Of a DNA stretch of 64,000 nucleotides, positions 39,981-51,930 are shown in pieces; position 1 is the first letter of the stretch, and every line of letters begins with the position of its first letter. Both the position numbers and the translations under genes were made by a program. Under the pieces are notes generated by a model that ran no database searches, had not been told where the DNA came from, and saw nothing but the letters and a program-made list of their open reading frames with translations. Source of the DNA: Sphagnum compactum (taxonomy: Eukaryota > Bryophyta > Sphagnopsida > Sphagnales); the NCBI GenBank assembly GCA_965153455.1, contig OZ234498.1:18104001-18168000 (forward strand), given 5' to 3'.

Positions 39981-40362
39981 TGTCACAAATAAGAGCCTCC
40001 TCCTTGTCAAGAAAGAACCATGATAAAATGCAAACAACATCCCTTTATTGACTTTGACGTTCATCAATTTGTGAGACTCTTCTAATGAAGATAGGGTGTT
40101 ATGTCACAAACAAAAGCCTCCTCCTTCTCCTTGTTAAGAAAGAATCCGGATAAGATGCAAATGACATCCCTTTATTGACTTTGACGAATTCATCAATTTG
40201 TGCGACGTACTCTTCTAATGAGAACATGACGTTATGTCGCAAACAAGAGCCTCCTCTTTCTCCCTGTTAATAAAGAACCCAGATAAGATGCAAATGACAT
40301 CCCTTTATTAACTTTTACATTCATCAATTTATGTGACTCTTTTGATGATGATGGGACGTTAC
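39981..40362. repeat. Three-copy tandem array, units of about 121-133 bp
   Basis: TGTCACAAATAAGAGCCTCC (39981) recurs as TGTCACAAACAAAAGCCTCC (40102) and TGTCGCAAACAAGAGCCTCC (40235). Each copy continues with GATAAGATGCAAATGACATC and CCTTTATTGACTTTGACG-like blocks. Identity is high enough that the array is likely younger than the flanking pseudogenes. Confidence 0.9.
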
Positions 40363-40612
40363 CTCCCTCCTTGAAACCTATTTCCATGCCCCTACTTTGC
40401 CACCTATTTTTTTCGTTTTGATCCTTGTCAATGATTCCACTGCTTCCAATACTTCTAGTTTGTCCATTGTTGTCGATTGCTTGAAGGCAATGCCTTTCAC
40501 CCTGAATGTTTCAAACAAGTTGAAAGCTTTGAATTATCACACAATCATCATTCAAATGGTCCTTTGTTTTCTAAGTAAATTCAATGGTGACATTCTCTTT
40601 GAACTCCCACCC

Positions 40613-43240
40613 CTATGATAGCCAATAGGACATTTCGGACAAATACAAGGCATGGATCAGAAGCATGATGACCATGCTTGGTGTTAGGTCAAGATAACAA
40701 ACATAAAAAACAACTTCAATCGCAATTTTCATAGTAGCAAATGTTTGAGCCATCTCCAATGTCAAAATGACTCTTGTGAGTTTGTTTGCATTGGTCTTTG
40801 GAATAAAGTCACATGGACAAGTGATTCCACACAAGTTCTTGTCGTAGGTCATTTCATCCTTGGTCTTCCTACATGCACATTTTTTTGTAAATTTTATGCA
40901 AGTGTGCCTTTTTATGTTGACATGTGCAAGTGCATAACATACTACATCCTCCATAAAATTATCGCCTTTACAAGGGTAGTGATTCATCTTTAAAATCATG
41001 CTCAACTTGTTCAAGATGACATGTGCAGGGAGTCACTAAAAGAGATCAAAACATTGGTTGAAAATGAGGTTTGTCACACACCTAGTGTAAAGAATTCCAC
41101 AATTGGTTTTTTTTTGAGTACGTCTTTCTTGTCCCAACACCTATTCAATGAAGATGGTGACGACCCTATCGAGCTTTTGAAAGGGGAATATTTGAACAAG
41201 GTGATGGACAATTTCATGCCCTTGTGTCTTCCCAACATTTGTAATCTTGTTGTGTTGTTCAAGCACCATCCTACCAGTAGAGGATATATTGACAACATTC
41301 TTTTGTTCAAGTCTAAGAGTTGTTGCAACTACATTCAAGATAATTGTTTTCTTAAACAACTTTCAAATCAAAAGGTGTTCCTCTTTAAGATGTCTATTGA
41401 TGGTGTTGCCAATGGTGTTGATTTGGTCAAGCGAAAGCAACTTGGTGGTGATTTGGAAAATGCTTGGATTATGCTTAATCATTTCAAGCGCATAGAGGGA
41501 TGGAGCACTATGTATAGCATGTCACATTTATGACCCTATGTATTGTAAAACCTTAACCATTACTCTTTGCAACATACATTCAAAATCCACCAAAGCTCAA
41601 TGTGTCTCATGGAGAAAAATGAACACATTGATGCTAAAGCATGACCTCTCCAACACCAACTTCAAGGGGTTCATGGCAGATGGTGCACATGTGAATTGGA
41701 ATGTTATCATAATTATTTATGGGTTAGGTAAACCATATGTATGGTTGGGAAAGAACGTATTTACTTGTTTTGGATTGGATTCTATCCTTTGACTGACACG
41801 CCAAATAATTGATTGCACTATAATTCCAGGAGCAACATAAGGCGCTTTGCCACAAGTATAAAAATTCCACTTCTCTAGAAAAGGCTCATGTATGTTATGA
41901 TGCAATTTGATGTTGGTGGTATTATTTGGAGGCTGCCATTGAAAATTGAGAATGTGATCCTTGAAATAAGTAATTGGTTGGGGTTTTGGCATTTCCATGT
42001 TAGACAATGGGGAGGATTCATGCTACATGTAATTCTCATTGCCTTTCATTTTAATTTTGTTTCGTTTTTTTTTGTCATCTCCTTGGTCATGTCATGCTGA
42101 CATTGTTGATTTTATTTGTTTGTAGAAGTTCATAATGGAAGAGGTTGTTAACATGATAACATGTAATGTTTAAGATGGTCCATAACATTTGGTTCTAACA
42201 ATTTAAAAAAAGAAGCACATGCCTTTACACTACAACTTTTGATGATTATGTGCGAACTTTTAAGTAAAGTACATTGTACCATGCATATTTGAAAGGTGGT
42301 CCATTGGGAAAAGGTTCAAATAGGAATGAACTTTGTTTGTGTAAAATTAGTGAATCTAGAGACCTCTTGTTATCAATTGCAATTGTTGCAAAATATGCAC
42401 ATGGTTGTTTTTATGCATCAAGGATGTCACACATGGAAGGTGAAGAGGTTTTAAAATCTTGCAAACAAGGCACAAATCTCCCCCCTAGGTCAAAGGGGGA
42501 TTCACACATACATGACCATGTTAACTTGAATGGACACAACTTCCATTGGCATCACCATTAGAGTACTTGGTGGTGATCCTATGCCCATTATTGGAGCCCA
42601 TTGTGTGATTCCAATCAGCACCCACAATGGTGGCAAAGTCTATCAAAGTACTTGTGGACATGGCGTGTGGCATATTGAATGTTGTCCCCCTAGATCCAAC
42701 TCTTAATGCAATGTTTTACAAAAGGACATTGACCATGAGTGTAAGTTGAAAATCATATATTTGAAAACTACTTATGTTCTTGTTCCATGTTATGATGGTT
42801 GGTAAAATAACTTCAAAGGTGGGTTTTGAAAGTCACACAAAATTTGGATTTGTCATGATGATTTGAATTGCTATGTGGGAGGTTATGAAAAAAAGTATGT
42901 GGTTAATAGGCCCTTTGTGCCCATAGTCAAGCATGTACAGTAAGGAACCAGTCTCACACATGATGAAATCATAGCACTAAAAGAAGTTGGTTTTGTTTTT
43001 TTTGAGGTTGTAAAGTGTCTTCTTCAAAATCTATTTAGCAATGAGAAATCAGTCCCTATGCATAAACATTTGATCCATATGTTTGGCCCAAAACTTGAAA
43101 CAACAAAGCTATTCGATGCCCTGTTGTATTCAAGTTCTCCAAGGGGTGTTGGCAAGTTAAAGTTGACAAAAAAAGTAATCTGCCTTAAATCCACTTTTAA
43201 AATGAAACAATTTTTGATATGGACATAAAAAAGTAAATTC
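40613..43240 (+). pseudogene. Transposase-like repeat protein, copy B
   Basis: The longest intact part is 170 codons at 41021-41533 (MCRESLKEIKTLVENEVCH...). Before it comes VPFYVDMCKCITYYILHK (about 40905). After it come FKGFMADGAHVNWN (about 41660), NWLGFWHFHVRQWGGFM (about 41970-42020) and GHGVWHIECCPP (about 42655-42690). A last piece, NEKSVPMHKHLIHMFGPK, is near 43040. These blocks repeat, in order, in the minus-strand copy at 21400-26400. The large conserved W/H/D-rich middle and the repetition suggest a DNA-transposon protein, perhaps Mutator- or hAT-like. I cannot assign the family or catalytic residues. Stops and frame changes near 41790-41890, 42110 and 42560 show it is not functional. 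Confidence 0.6.
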
Positions 43241-44440
43241 AAAATATCTTGAAATAGAGTTATGAAAAACTAGGTCACTACATTTAGTTTATGGGAAGGA
43301 TACAAAATCTAAACTTTGGTATCATAGAACCTCATAAACCTCATAAATGTAGGTTGAAAATATGTTTGAAATTGATTTAGTCAATATGGTGTTTAAACCT
43401 ACTTCATATTAAAAATTTGATATATTATGATTATATAATGCATAATTTGACAATACATAAGTAATCTTTAAGGGCCCCACTAACTTGATTTTTTTTTAAA
43501 TCGATATTTCATTTTTCATGTAGTCTATTTTGTAAGATCAGACATCTTGTGCAAGTATATGAATTTAAATTTTTTTTACTTAATTCTACTTTCAAGATAG
43601 GGTTTTTCAACATTTTAAATATAAAATGAAATATCATTATCATGTTAATTATTGTACAAAATATTTTTTTCTACTTTCAATACATTGAAATTTTTTAATG
43701 CCTACTTGTAATTTTTTTGATGTAGAGTAGGGAGCCATTTACTTTACCTTGCTTGCACCCGAAGGAACATGAAAATACAATCATTTTTAAATTTTTAGAT
43801 GTTTTTCCACAAGTTATGGATTCATCTATAACGTCACCTTTGGTGCATGTCAAAATAAAAAATCATATCAAGTTATAATTGGAGATTGTCCATCCTTCAA
43901 TTGTTTAAATTTTGTCACAATGATGGCAAGTTTGTTAGGGGGGTGGGGAAAATGGGTGCAATGTAAGCACAATTAGTACATTTTTCAACATGTAATGTTT
44001 TGTGGGTAGATGGAAGATTCATTCATTATTTGAGTTGGAGTTGAAATGAAGTCCAACACTTAATTAGTCATGTTAAGCGAATAAAGTCTTTTCCCGTTTA
44101 GAGTCTGAAGTATTTTTCAAAATGGCAAACTTGTTGTAATGCGTCTACATGAAGAATGCATTACATGTGAAGAAATTTGTGTTGTGTTCATTCTTTTGGG
44201 TTTGTTCATGAATTTGGAGAGTAAGAGAGTGTTTCTCCATTATATGGTTGATTTTTGAAAATCAAGCTTTTCAACCTTTAATAATTAACTTAAAATTATT
44301 TGATGCAAACTAAATTTCAAACTAAATATTTTAAACTAGAAGTAAACATCCATTGACAGTTACACACATGTTAATATCCATCACAAGGTTCAAATTTGTT
44401 GTTCAATTACAAATAAACAAATGTATGTACATATAACACA
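43241..44440. other. No gene seen
   Basis: AT-rich, low-CpG DNA with only short chance frames. Confidence 0.5.
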
Positions 44441-44444
44441 TAGC

Positions 44445-44985
44445 AAAATATTTTTCCATGTCAAAAAATATTCCAATGATGCGGCAAGAATATTTTTGAA
44501 ATATTTTATCTATGTGGCAAAGAATATTTCACAAAAGATTCCTCAAAGCTCACATGTTCATGTTCATACCCACATTCACATGCTCACAAATTAATGCCAT
44601 TGTTGATTCCACAGTCCACCAATCAATCATTGTTTTCTTCAAACTTGGAGGCAAATTGTTCTAGACTACTTAATTTGCTTGTAATTCAGCCAAAATGCAT
44701 TATGAGAATTATGTAACAAAACTTTGTGATTGGTACCTCTTAGTATTTCACTTGTCAGTAACAAGCAATCTTATAATTCCTCTTTCACTGCTCACAACTT
44801 GTGAAACGGGAAGGTTGCATATAATGTCTTTAGCCATCGCAACATCAGATTCTTGTTGCCCCAACAAATGTGTGTTCATTCCTTGTTTAATATTTTGAAC
44901 AACCTCAAGATTTTGTTTTATACTAAGGAGATCACTGAAATATGGTGGCAAAGAATCTCCCACCAATGAATGAGACAACATTTTC
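44445..44985 (-). pseudogene. Fragment of another repeat protein
   Basis: A 77-codon frame (44748-44981, MLSHSLVGDSLPPYFSDLLS) includes SIKQNLEVVQNIKQGMN and MAKDIICNLPVSQVV. It continues leftward through stops into a W/H-containing stretch. Broken frame, low CpG and lack of flanking exons point to a mobile-element remnant. The family is not identified. Confidence 0.35.
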
Positions 44986-45639
44986 TCAATGGCTAACTAT
45001 TGAATGGTTGTTCCAAAATTTTTGAAGTTGTTGATTGTGAAGGAGACAATTTTTTTGTTAGTTCAACATTGATTTTGTGCTCCCGCTTAATTGAACAATT
45101 CAAAATGTCAAAACCTAGAGATTCTAGGGACATCATTAGTCATCCTTCATTGAGACCTTTTTCACATTCATGATATCTCCTTGTGTGCCCATGTCTATCA
45201 TGCCTCTTCTTCTTTGCATACCAAGTGTGATGAGTCAACTTGTTGTTTTCTCCTTTGAACAAGTTTCGATTACTTGTTTTGACTGCTTGAAGCCTTGGAA
45301 CTTGACGTTTCAACTATTTGAAGCCCCAAAACCCTTTTCATTCTACCAGAGCTCATGAAGATCCTTGTAGATTTACAACAAAACCTACACCCCATAGAAA
45401 TCATATGGTTTAGTGAACTATGTGATGGATTCACCTAGCACATTCTTAATTAGACAACAATGCAACATTTCAAGAGCTTAAGATGCATTAACCTAACATC
45501 ATTTGAATGAAAGAACGTTATAAATCTAGTCCTCATGATCTAGATTTTCAATAAAAAGCTATAGGATTCATGCTCACTAAACAAACCAGAATCAAAACTG
45601 TTGCAACAAATCCATGAATGCCCATTGCCACTTAGCAGA

Positions 45640-45701
45640 TGGTGCTTGAATTCAATGCAACAGGTTAGATTCAAAATCCTTTGCATTGAATTCAAGCACC
45701 A
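45640..45701. repeat. Perfect 21 bp inverted repeat (hairpin)
   Basis: GGTGCTTGAATTCAATGCAA (45641-45660) and its exact reverse complement (45681-45700) are separated by a 20 nt loop. The next pair outward, T45640 with A45701, also matches. Beyond that, pairing is only partial. It lies about 440 bp past the stop codon of the five-exon gene. A perfect stem of 21 bp is unlikely by chance, but the pairing is too short for a typical plant miRNA precursor. Confidence 0.85.
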
Positions 45702-46143
45702 ACTATGAAGATGGGTTTGCACTTGAAGGTTCTGTTAACCTTCATTTCACTCACAAGAATGTTGAGTTGGGGAGAATTAACCATCTTCAAAGCTTGGGTG
45801 TTGTTTTTGCATTAAATGAATGAGTAGCAAGTTCGAAGCATGGGCTTACATGCAAAATTACATCTTTTGGGGTGGCTCCCTATATGCAGTTTGAATCCAG
45901 TAACCCTTAGTATGTGGGCATTGTTATCTGTGGGATTCCTGTGAGTTTGTTTATGAAATTGGTTGCTAATTACGACTCTGCATATTGCAAGTACTAAGAG
46001 TTGCGAATCTCATAAACATAACCCAAAAGTTTGAAAACTCATGCAATATAGCTCAGATGTTGTAGTACTCTGCTCCAATCAAAATCATCAATGTTCACTT
46101 GAAGCATGAGAACATTCAACAGAAATGAACTGGTTTTCAGAAT

Positions 46144-48312
46144 TCATTCCATGACAGTACTACTTCTGAATTTCTGCATCTTGCCTGCTTGCTCTACAAG
46201 ATTAACTGGAGCAACCTTACACCTTACTCTTAAGGACTTTGATGAATGTACAGGTGTCTTTTCTACCTGATGTTTTGGATCTTGCTTCCGGACTCTGATA
46301 GCAGGGGATCTCAAGAACAAGGCTAACTTGTCAGCCTCAGCCATTTCTGCGCTTACAACTGGATTGTCTTGTCTCCTGAGCTGACTCCCATTGTTGTGAA
46401 CCATGTGCTGTGATGGATGGCTGTGTGTCATGTGCTTCACCGTCTCTTGAGGTCGTGTGATTCGTACACGAATAGCAGGTGATTTGAGCAATGAGTTGCA
46501 ATGTTTCTCTGGTGGAAATTCAGCTTGGCAATGTTGGTGAACCACATCAACTGCAGGTTGCTGTGCATCATTGCGAACTACACGCACTGAAGAACTCTCA
46601 CACAATGTTGGATGAGATGCAGGTGCAGAGAAAAGAGCCCTTGGAGTAATTGTCTCTTGTTCTGTGACAGGAACAATAGATTGCTTTGGTGTACACTCAG
46701 GACCAAATTGCAAGAATTTTGGAGTCTTCAATGTTTTCTGTGCGTTTGAGGTGACTGACACATTCCACACATGCCTCACCTGTAATATTCACACAGCCCC
46801 ACAATAGAGGTTTTTTTGAAGAATGATTCTTCCTCCAAGTAATTGGTAAAAGAAAACTACTTGGACATGGGTCATAATGAACTGGTTATCAGGACCATCA
46901 AAGTGCAATCTGATACAAATGTCACATGGTACAAATGTCACATGATTGCTACAAATGGTATGCTGTGCACATATGACCTCACTGCTGTTTCATTAGTGAT
47001 GACCTCGTCATAAAAGTCCTGAGAGTTCAACAACCCAAATCAATGAGCAATACATGACTTGGGGACTGTTCCTAGGTAAAATCAACTGTTGAAAGAAGGG
47101 GATTTCAAGGACACACCATGTTCTGCTCTTGGCCACAGATTGGTATGCGAACTGCACTCCCTTTGAGAGCTCCAATCTTCATCGCACTCTGGTAGAAACC
47201 AACATACTAAGAGAAGTTGAGAGAGGGAAACAGAGGCCTTTTGATTTCTCTTAATCATCGTTATCCTGTGGCCTTCCACCCCAATATTACGTTCTTGCTT
47301 CTGGGGAAGTTACATGGAGTCTTTTACTGGGAGACATCAACAGATTGAGGAACTTGCACAAGCAATCAATACCCAACAGTGTCATGTGCACAAGTAACTT
47401 GCCTGGACTTCCAGCGTCGCAGGCTGGTGATTTGTTTCTGGGATTGTATTACAATGTGAATGCTGTGGTGACGCCGCTGAAAAGAGACAATGCCTTGACT
47501 TTGGAGTCGCTCTTTTACTCGCTGGGGTGTAACAAACTTGTTCTCCACTTGAATATAACGGCACGCGCATAGGCTGACAACCAAGTCCCCTCATCAGTAC
47601 TCTGACAACGAAAGTGGGTCAATCCTCCTTAGTCGTTGTAACGCCGCAATAGCGACAACCTTAGTGAAGTGAATGTTTGCCATCTTTGCTCTGAAACCGT
47701 TCACTGATGACAATGCTTTTCCAATGCACAAAGTCATCAAGCAAGATGAAGTAAGGAAAAAAGCAAAAAAAAACTAGATGCCGGTGGACAGTATCGTACC
47801 GATCCAAGATCACGCTGTGCAATCGGAATCCGAATAGCGCTGCCTCCACAGACTGCCTTGTTGCAGCTCTGGGATCGGACCTGCAAGAACCGAGCCGACT
47901 GTTTGGATCCTTCGATTTGGCCTCTTCTCTTTCGCCTGTCTCTCTTCTAGGACCTCCAGTACGATTCGAAGATCGGCAATGGAAATTGTGACACAAGATT
48001 CGATGAATAGAAAACAGGACTTATCAATACTATAATCAAACATGACATCGTCTTTCTATTCTATCGTCCTCTGCCAATTCTTATCAAGACTGCAATCAAA
48101 CATGACAGCATCTGTCTCTTCTATCGTTCTCTGCCAATTCTTACTTCCCATAGATGACACTGCACTTGAAATTTTCATTTCCCTAATAATCACGAGAGTA
48201 AATATCCTGCCGAACGAAACCTCAAGGGAAAGAAAAGAAAAGAGAAGCGACAATGGATAATAGAAAGCTTCGATTAACGAACCGGGTTTGTGGCAGCCGT
48301 GAGATCCTGCAT
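46144..48312 (-). CDS. Five-exon gene, repeated S-A-I-R-I motif protein, unknown function
   Basis: Proposed exons on the minus strand: 48312-48283, 47946-47800, 47573-47403, 47188-47117 and 46779-46144 (stop). Every junction is phase 0, for about 351 residues. Introns end in TAG, CAG, CAG and CAG. Donors are GTTCGT, GTACGA, GTGTGT and one GC donor (CAG/GCAAGT). A motif recurs on four exons: GGSAIRIPIA (exon 2), KGSAVRIPIC (exon 4), LLKSPAIRVRI and FLRSPAIRVRK (exon 5). Weaker copies are MRVPLY (exon 3) and SSSVRVV (exon 5). S/T-P-K/R sites occur at ATPKSR, KTPKF, CTPKQ and ITPRAL. The N-terminus is basic (KRDRRKRRGQ), and no signal peptide or membrane segment is evident. The GC-richer, CpG-retaining sequence contrasts with nearby decayed repeats. 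Exon 1 is least certain, because its frame stays open upstream through a (GAA)n run. I do not recognise the family; the TPK/TPR sites would suit a phosphoregulated, perhaps nuclear, protein. Confidence 0.68.
48020..48145. repeat. 60 bp tandem duplication in the first intron
   Basis: CTTATCAATACTATAATCAA (48020) recurs as CTTATCAAGACTGCAATCAA (48080). Both copies run through CTATCGT(C/T)CTCTGCCAATTC. It lies in the proposed intron 1 (47947-48282) of the five-exon gene. Confidence 0.8.
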
Positions 48313-48407
48313 TTGTGACGTTTTTTGTGCGTCGACTGCTGTTTTGGCTGACGATGTCTCAACTTCAAGGCCGCGATTCTTGCTTGTCGCACCAGACGCA
48401 ACTTCTC

Positions 48408-48431
48408 TTCTTCTTCTTCTTCTTCTTCTTC
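48408..48431 (-). repeat. (GAA)n microsatellite in the 5' leader
   Basis: Eight TTC units on plus, GAA on the sense strand of the five-exon gene. It is about 100 nt upstream of the proposed ATG at 48312. If a further upstream start or exon is used, it would encode a run of arginines in the open frame. Confidence 0.85.
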
Positions 48432-48599
48432 GGAGTTGGATCACTCGCTTTGTTGTGTGTGAGTGTGTCTCTCTCCCACGAAACGCACCTCGAGCGCACT
48501 GCAAAAGAGGCTACAAAACACGTTCCTGCCAATCCGCACACGCAACGGCTACTTTCTCCACGGCTACGAGACTGTTGTGTCCCTTTAAGATGAAGTTCC

Positions 48600-51080
48600 A
48601 GTGTTTATGTTTTGGCGAAATTTCGCCAAATTTCGATCTGAAAAATATGATTTCGACCTATACAAAGGATTTTTCATGGAAAAAAAACGACCCAAAATCG
48701 CCAAATTTCCAAGAAAAAAATGCAAATCGCCAGATTATTTTTATGGTAAGTTCCAGTAGGTAGCCAAGAAATATAGAAGGATTCTGATTTTTTCCAACTT
48801 TCATATATAGTATGTAGACAAATCTGGCTAAATCATCTTACGGATGATCGCCACTTCAGCTACATAACAATTTCTTTTAAAAACCCTGGTCGCTTCTGTG
48901 GTGGTCCTGTGAGTGGCCACTTTAGTGGCTTATTAGTCTCAAGGCCCCACGAGCGTTTGTATAGAAACAGGGGCCACTAATGGTGACACTAGTGTCTTTG
49001 TCTTTCTTTTCTTTTATTTATTTTCTTTCTTTACAAAAACTGTGGGGAAGGGGTTGGGAAAAATGGAGCAATTTTTTTTCTTTTTTAAAAAATGTAATTG
49101 AAGTGGTGATCATCTATGTAAGATAGTTTAGCCAAATTTGGCATTAATCTAATAAACAAGATATAGAAGAGTTCAAGCATCCTTCACATTTTTGCCTACC
49201 ATGCTACAGCCAAATTTTTTTTTTGTTTTTTGTTTTTTGCCAATTCTCTAAGCAAAGTGGTGAGCATCCCTAGGCAGATTTTCACTTAACTAGTGATTCT
49301 TTTATATAGAGAACTTTTAGATGTGCTATTGGACGTGATTTTGATCACACCTAATGTTTTCATTTTCGGCAAAATTTCACATATGTGTGAGCTACATTTA
49401 GGGCAAACAACCCAAATAGTGAAATAATCTAGGATTTTGCCTAAAACATATACCTTTTATTTTTCAATTGGCACCTTTCCTCTTCATGATTAGGATAAGT
49501 TGTCACCCATGTGTGATGGTGGAGATCTTCAAGTTGTAACAACACTACATTTTACAAGTTCGGGTTGCCAATGGGTGGCAAGATTGTCATCATCTCGTTG
49601 CCGCCTACACTCCATCTTTTTCACTAGGCATTGAAAGCTTTGTTGAGTAGAGCAATGAACAGATCATTGGTGTTGTTTAGAGGAGTAATTACAGATCGCT
49701 GTTGCACTTTAGGTGTGCTCATTACTGGAAGGAATAATGAGAAAATCGTCACAAAACTTGTAACATGCTCCAAGAATTCATATTAATCCATCATGGACAA
49801 TAAAGTTTTTCATAAAATCAGGAAAACATAGCACCAGAACAAGGAGTTTGGTCCAAAATTGGGTGAGATTTAAAAAAACCTGCAAAAGTGTACATTAACC
49901 TTCAACAGGCGATGAAACTCAAAAATGCATCATCTTTTTTTGTGGTAAGCTGAATTTCATCTTGTTTTGACCTCCTCTTTCCTTTTTCTTGAACGCCTCC
50001 ACTGCTACTGCATGTATTTTCACTGCTCCTACATGTGCAACTATTATAATCACTTCAAACCTTGTGCATTAAATGCTGAGTTTCAGCATTTCATACCCAA
50101 ATTGAATAAAACTTCCTGATTTTGCGAATCTCACTCAAAGAGTGGATAAGGGGTGAAAGGAGGCCCAAAGACAGGGTGACTTTAAGCAAAACTCTAATAT
50201 CTGTGTTGGGATTTGTGGGTTGTTATTTGATTTGTAAGATTTTGCATTGGTATTGAATGTTATGGAAAATGGGAGTGAATTTCTAAATTATGTTATCATC
50301 TCCAACAATGGTGAAGAGTTAAAAAGAAACATGACTGGGCAATGGGTGTAAGGTGAACTTCATTTAGTACTTAAAAATAATCACATGCTCACATTTTGTA
50401 AGAACTTTTCTCCCATCTTCTACTTGTTTTGTCTTGTTTTGTGTAACTTCGTCATCATGATTATGTTTGTTTTCGTTCACACTAAGGTTCATATGTGCAT
50501 CAATAGGGGTTAGGGTTTATGACAAACATCAATATCCCTTGAACCTTCATGTTGTGCACATTGTGTTGTTGAAGCTCAAGTTTTGTTTTACAATATTGGT
50601 TCGATGATTTTTTCTCTTGAAACCCATGATCATCAAATAGTAATGCATGATGGTGCCCTTTAAACTCCTTTAGGTTTCAAGTATAAGGTTTTTTTATTGT
50701 TTTTGGGTTAGCTAGCCTTGAAACCTTTGCATCTTTGCATGTCTTGTTGATTTCTAAAAAAGGGAAGGGTTTTAAATTTTTGTTTTGGTGCAGATGATTT
50801 TAATTTTGACTTATGCGTCTCCTAGTAATTGCAACAAATGTGTTGTTGACCTAATGGGGCATGAAATTGAATAAATTGATATCATTTAGCTTAAGGTTGT
50901 CAACCACAATAAGGTGGAGAAGAAAAAAAAAACTTGCAATACGTTAATGTCTTCCATCTTCTTATGCTACAAACCCATGATTAACTTTAAAAGTATCCAT
51001 GATTTGTTTTAATTTCTAAAAGTGGACAACACATTAAGCAAGCACTAAACGGACAACAACAGTTAGGGCATGATAAAATG
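48600..51080. other. No gene seen
   Basis: The first 100-150 bp may hold promoter sequence for the minus-strand gene. The remainder is AT-rich, low CpG and without recognisable domains. Confidence 0.5.
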
Positions 51081-51126
51081 CATGAATAATGCGGTCTTGG
51101 CAACCCCAAGGGATGGCTATATAGAA

Positions 51127-51930
51127 GGCTAACTTCATCTTTGTAAGTTGTGATGAGGTTACTACCATAAATAACTAATTTTCGATTTTAATGCATGTTT
51201 ATGTTGTTGAAAATTTCAAGAGGATTTCGATTTTGGTGAATCTTGTGATAGAAGGTGCCATTGCAAACAACCTCACCACTATGATCAAGAACTTTATTAC
51301 CAAATTTGGGGGATTGTCAAACCATGATGTGGCTATGAAGGTGGAATGTTTTGGTCCAAATGGTGTGCATCCACCTTTCAAGGCATTAGAACTAAGGTTT
51401 CCACCCAATTGAAAAAAATAAATTTTTTTTTGCATTCCAATCCACTGTGTAGTTCACATGATTAATTTGGTAGTCCTCACCCTATTCTATCTTCACATTA
51501 AAGTGAAGATTGAAATGTTGTTCAAGGCATCTACACATATTTGAATCACAACCCCAAGCAAAACCTTGAAAGATGGAAATTGGTTGAGGTTATGGAACAA
51601 AAGATCTCAAAATATTGTGGAATATTAGGAGCAAATGGATTAATATGATTTATCTAAGCAAGGTGGCTTTTGAAGAGTTCAAGACTCTTATAGTCAAGAT
51701 GGATTAGAAAGCTTATTATGATGCTCTTGCTAATGAGACTATTGCAACAAACTATAAGCTTTTGTGTGACTTGGATACTATTATTGGGTTAGCTAGCATG
51801 ATTCCAAAGTTGCAAGTTGTGCAAGGTTTGAAGAAGTATGTTCAAAACTGAAAGATGTCCATTTGTGATTTTGTGACCCATGTGAAATTATACCAAGTTG
51901 ATTTACACTATGTATTGTGATGAAGAAAAG
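51127..51930 (+). pseudogene. hAT-like (ZNF862-type) transposase remnant
   Basis: A reading beginning FIFVSCDEVTTINN runs past one stop into a 73-codon frame (51191-51412). It contains HVYVVENFKRISILVNL, an NLTTMIKNF stretch and KVECFGPNGVHPP. After a frame break come LERWKLVEVMEQK (about 51565), VAFEEFKTLIVKMD (about 51670), ETIATNYKLLCDLDTIIGLA (about 51735-51800) and HTMYCDEEK (about 51905). The order and wording resemble plant proteins similar to the hAT-derived ZNF862/DUF4371 group. I am confident of the general class but not of a subfamily. Multiple stops and shifts make it non-functional. Confidence 0.6.

Noticed and set aside
47345-47572. Plus-strand 75-codon frame MRNLHKQSIPNSV.
   Set aside because: It lies opposite exon 3 of the minus-strand gene and has no recognisable domain.
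48274-48504. A 76-codon minus-strand frame with an arginine run, read as a separate small protein.
   Set aside because: Its start is TTG, and the arginine run is a (GAA)n microsatellite read in frame; it better fits the 5' leader and first exon of the five-exon gene.
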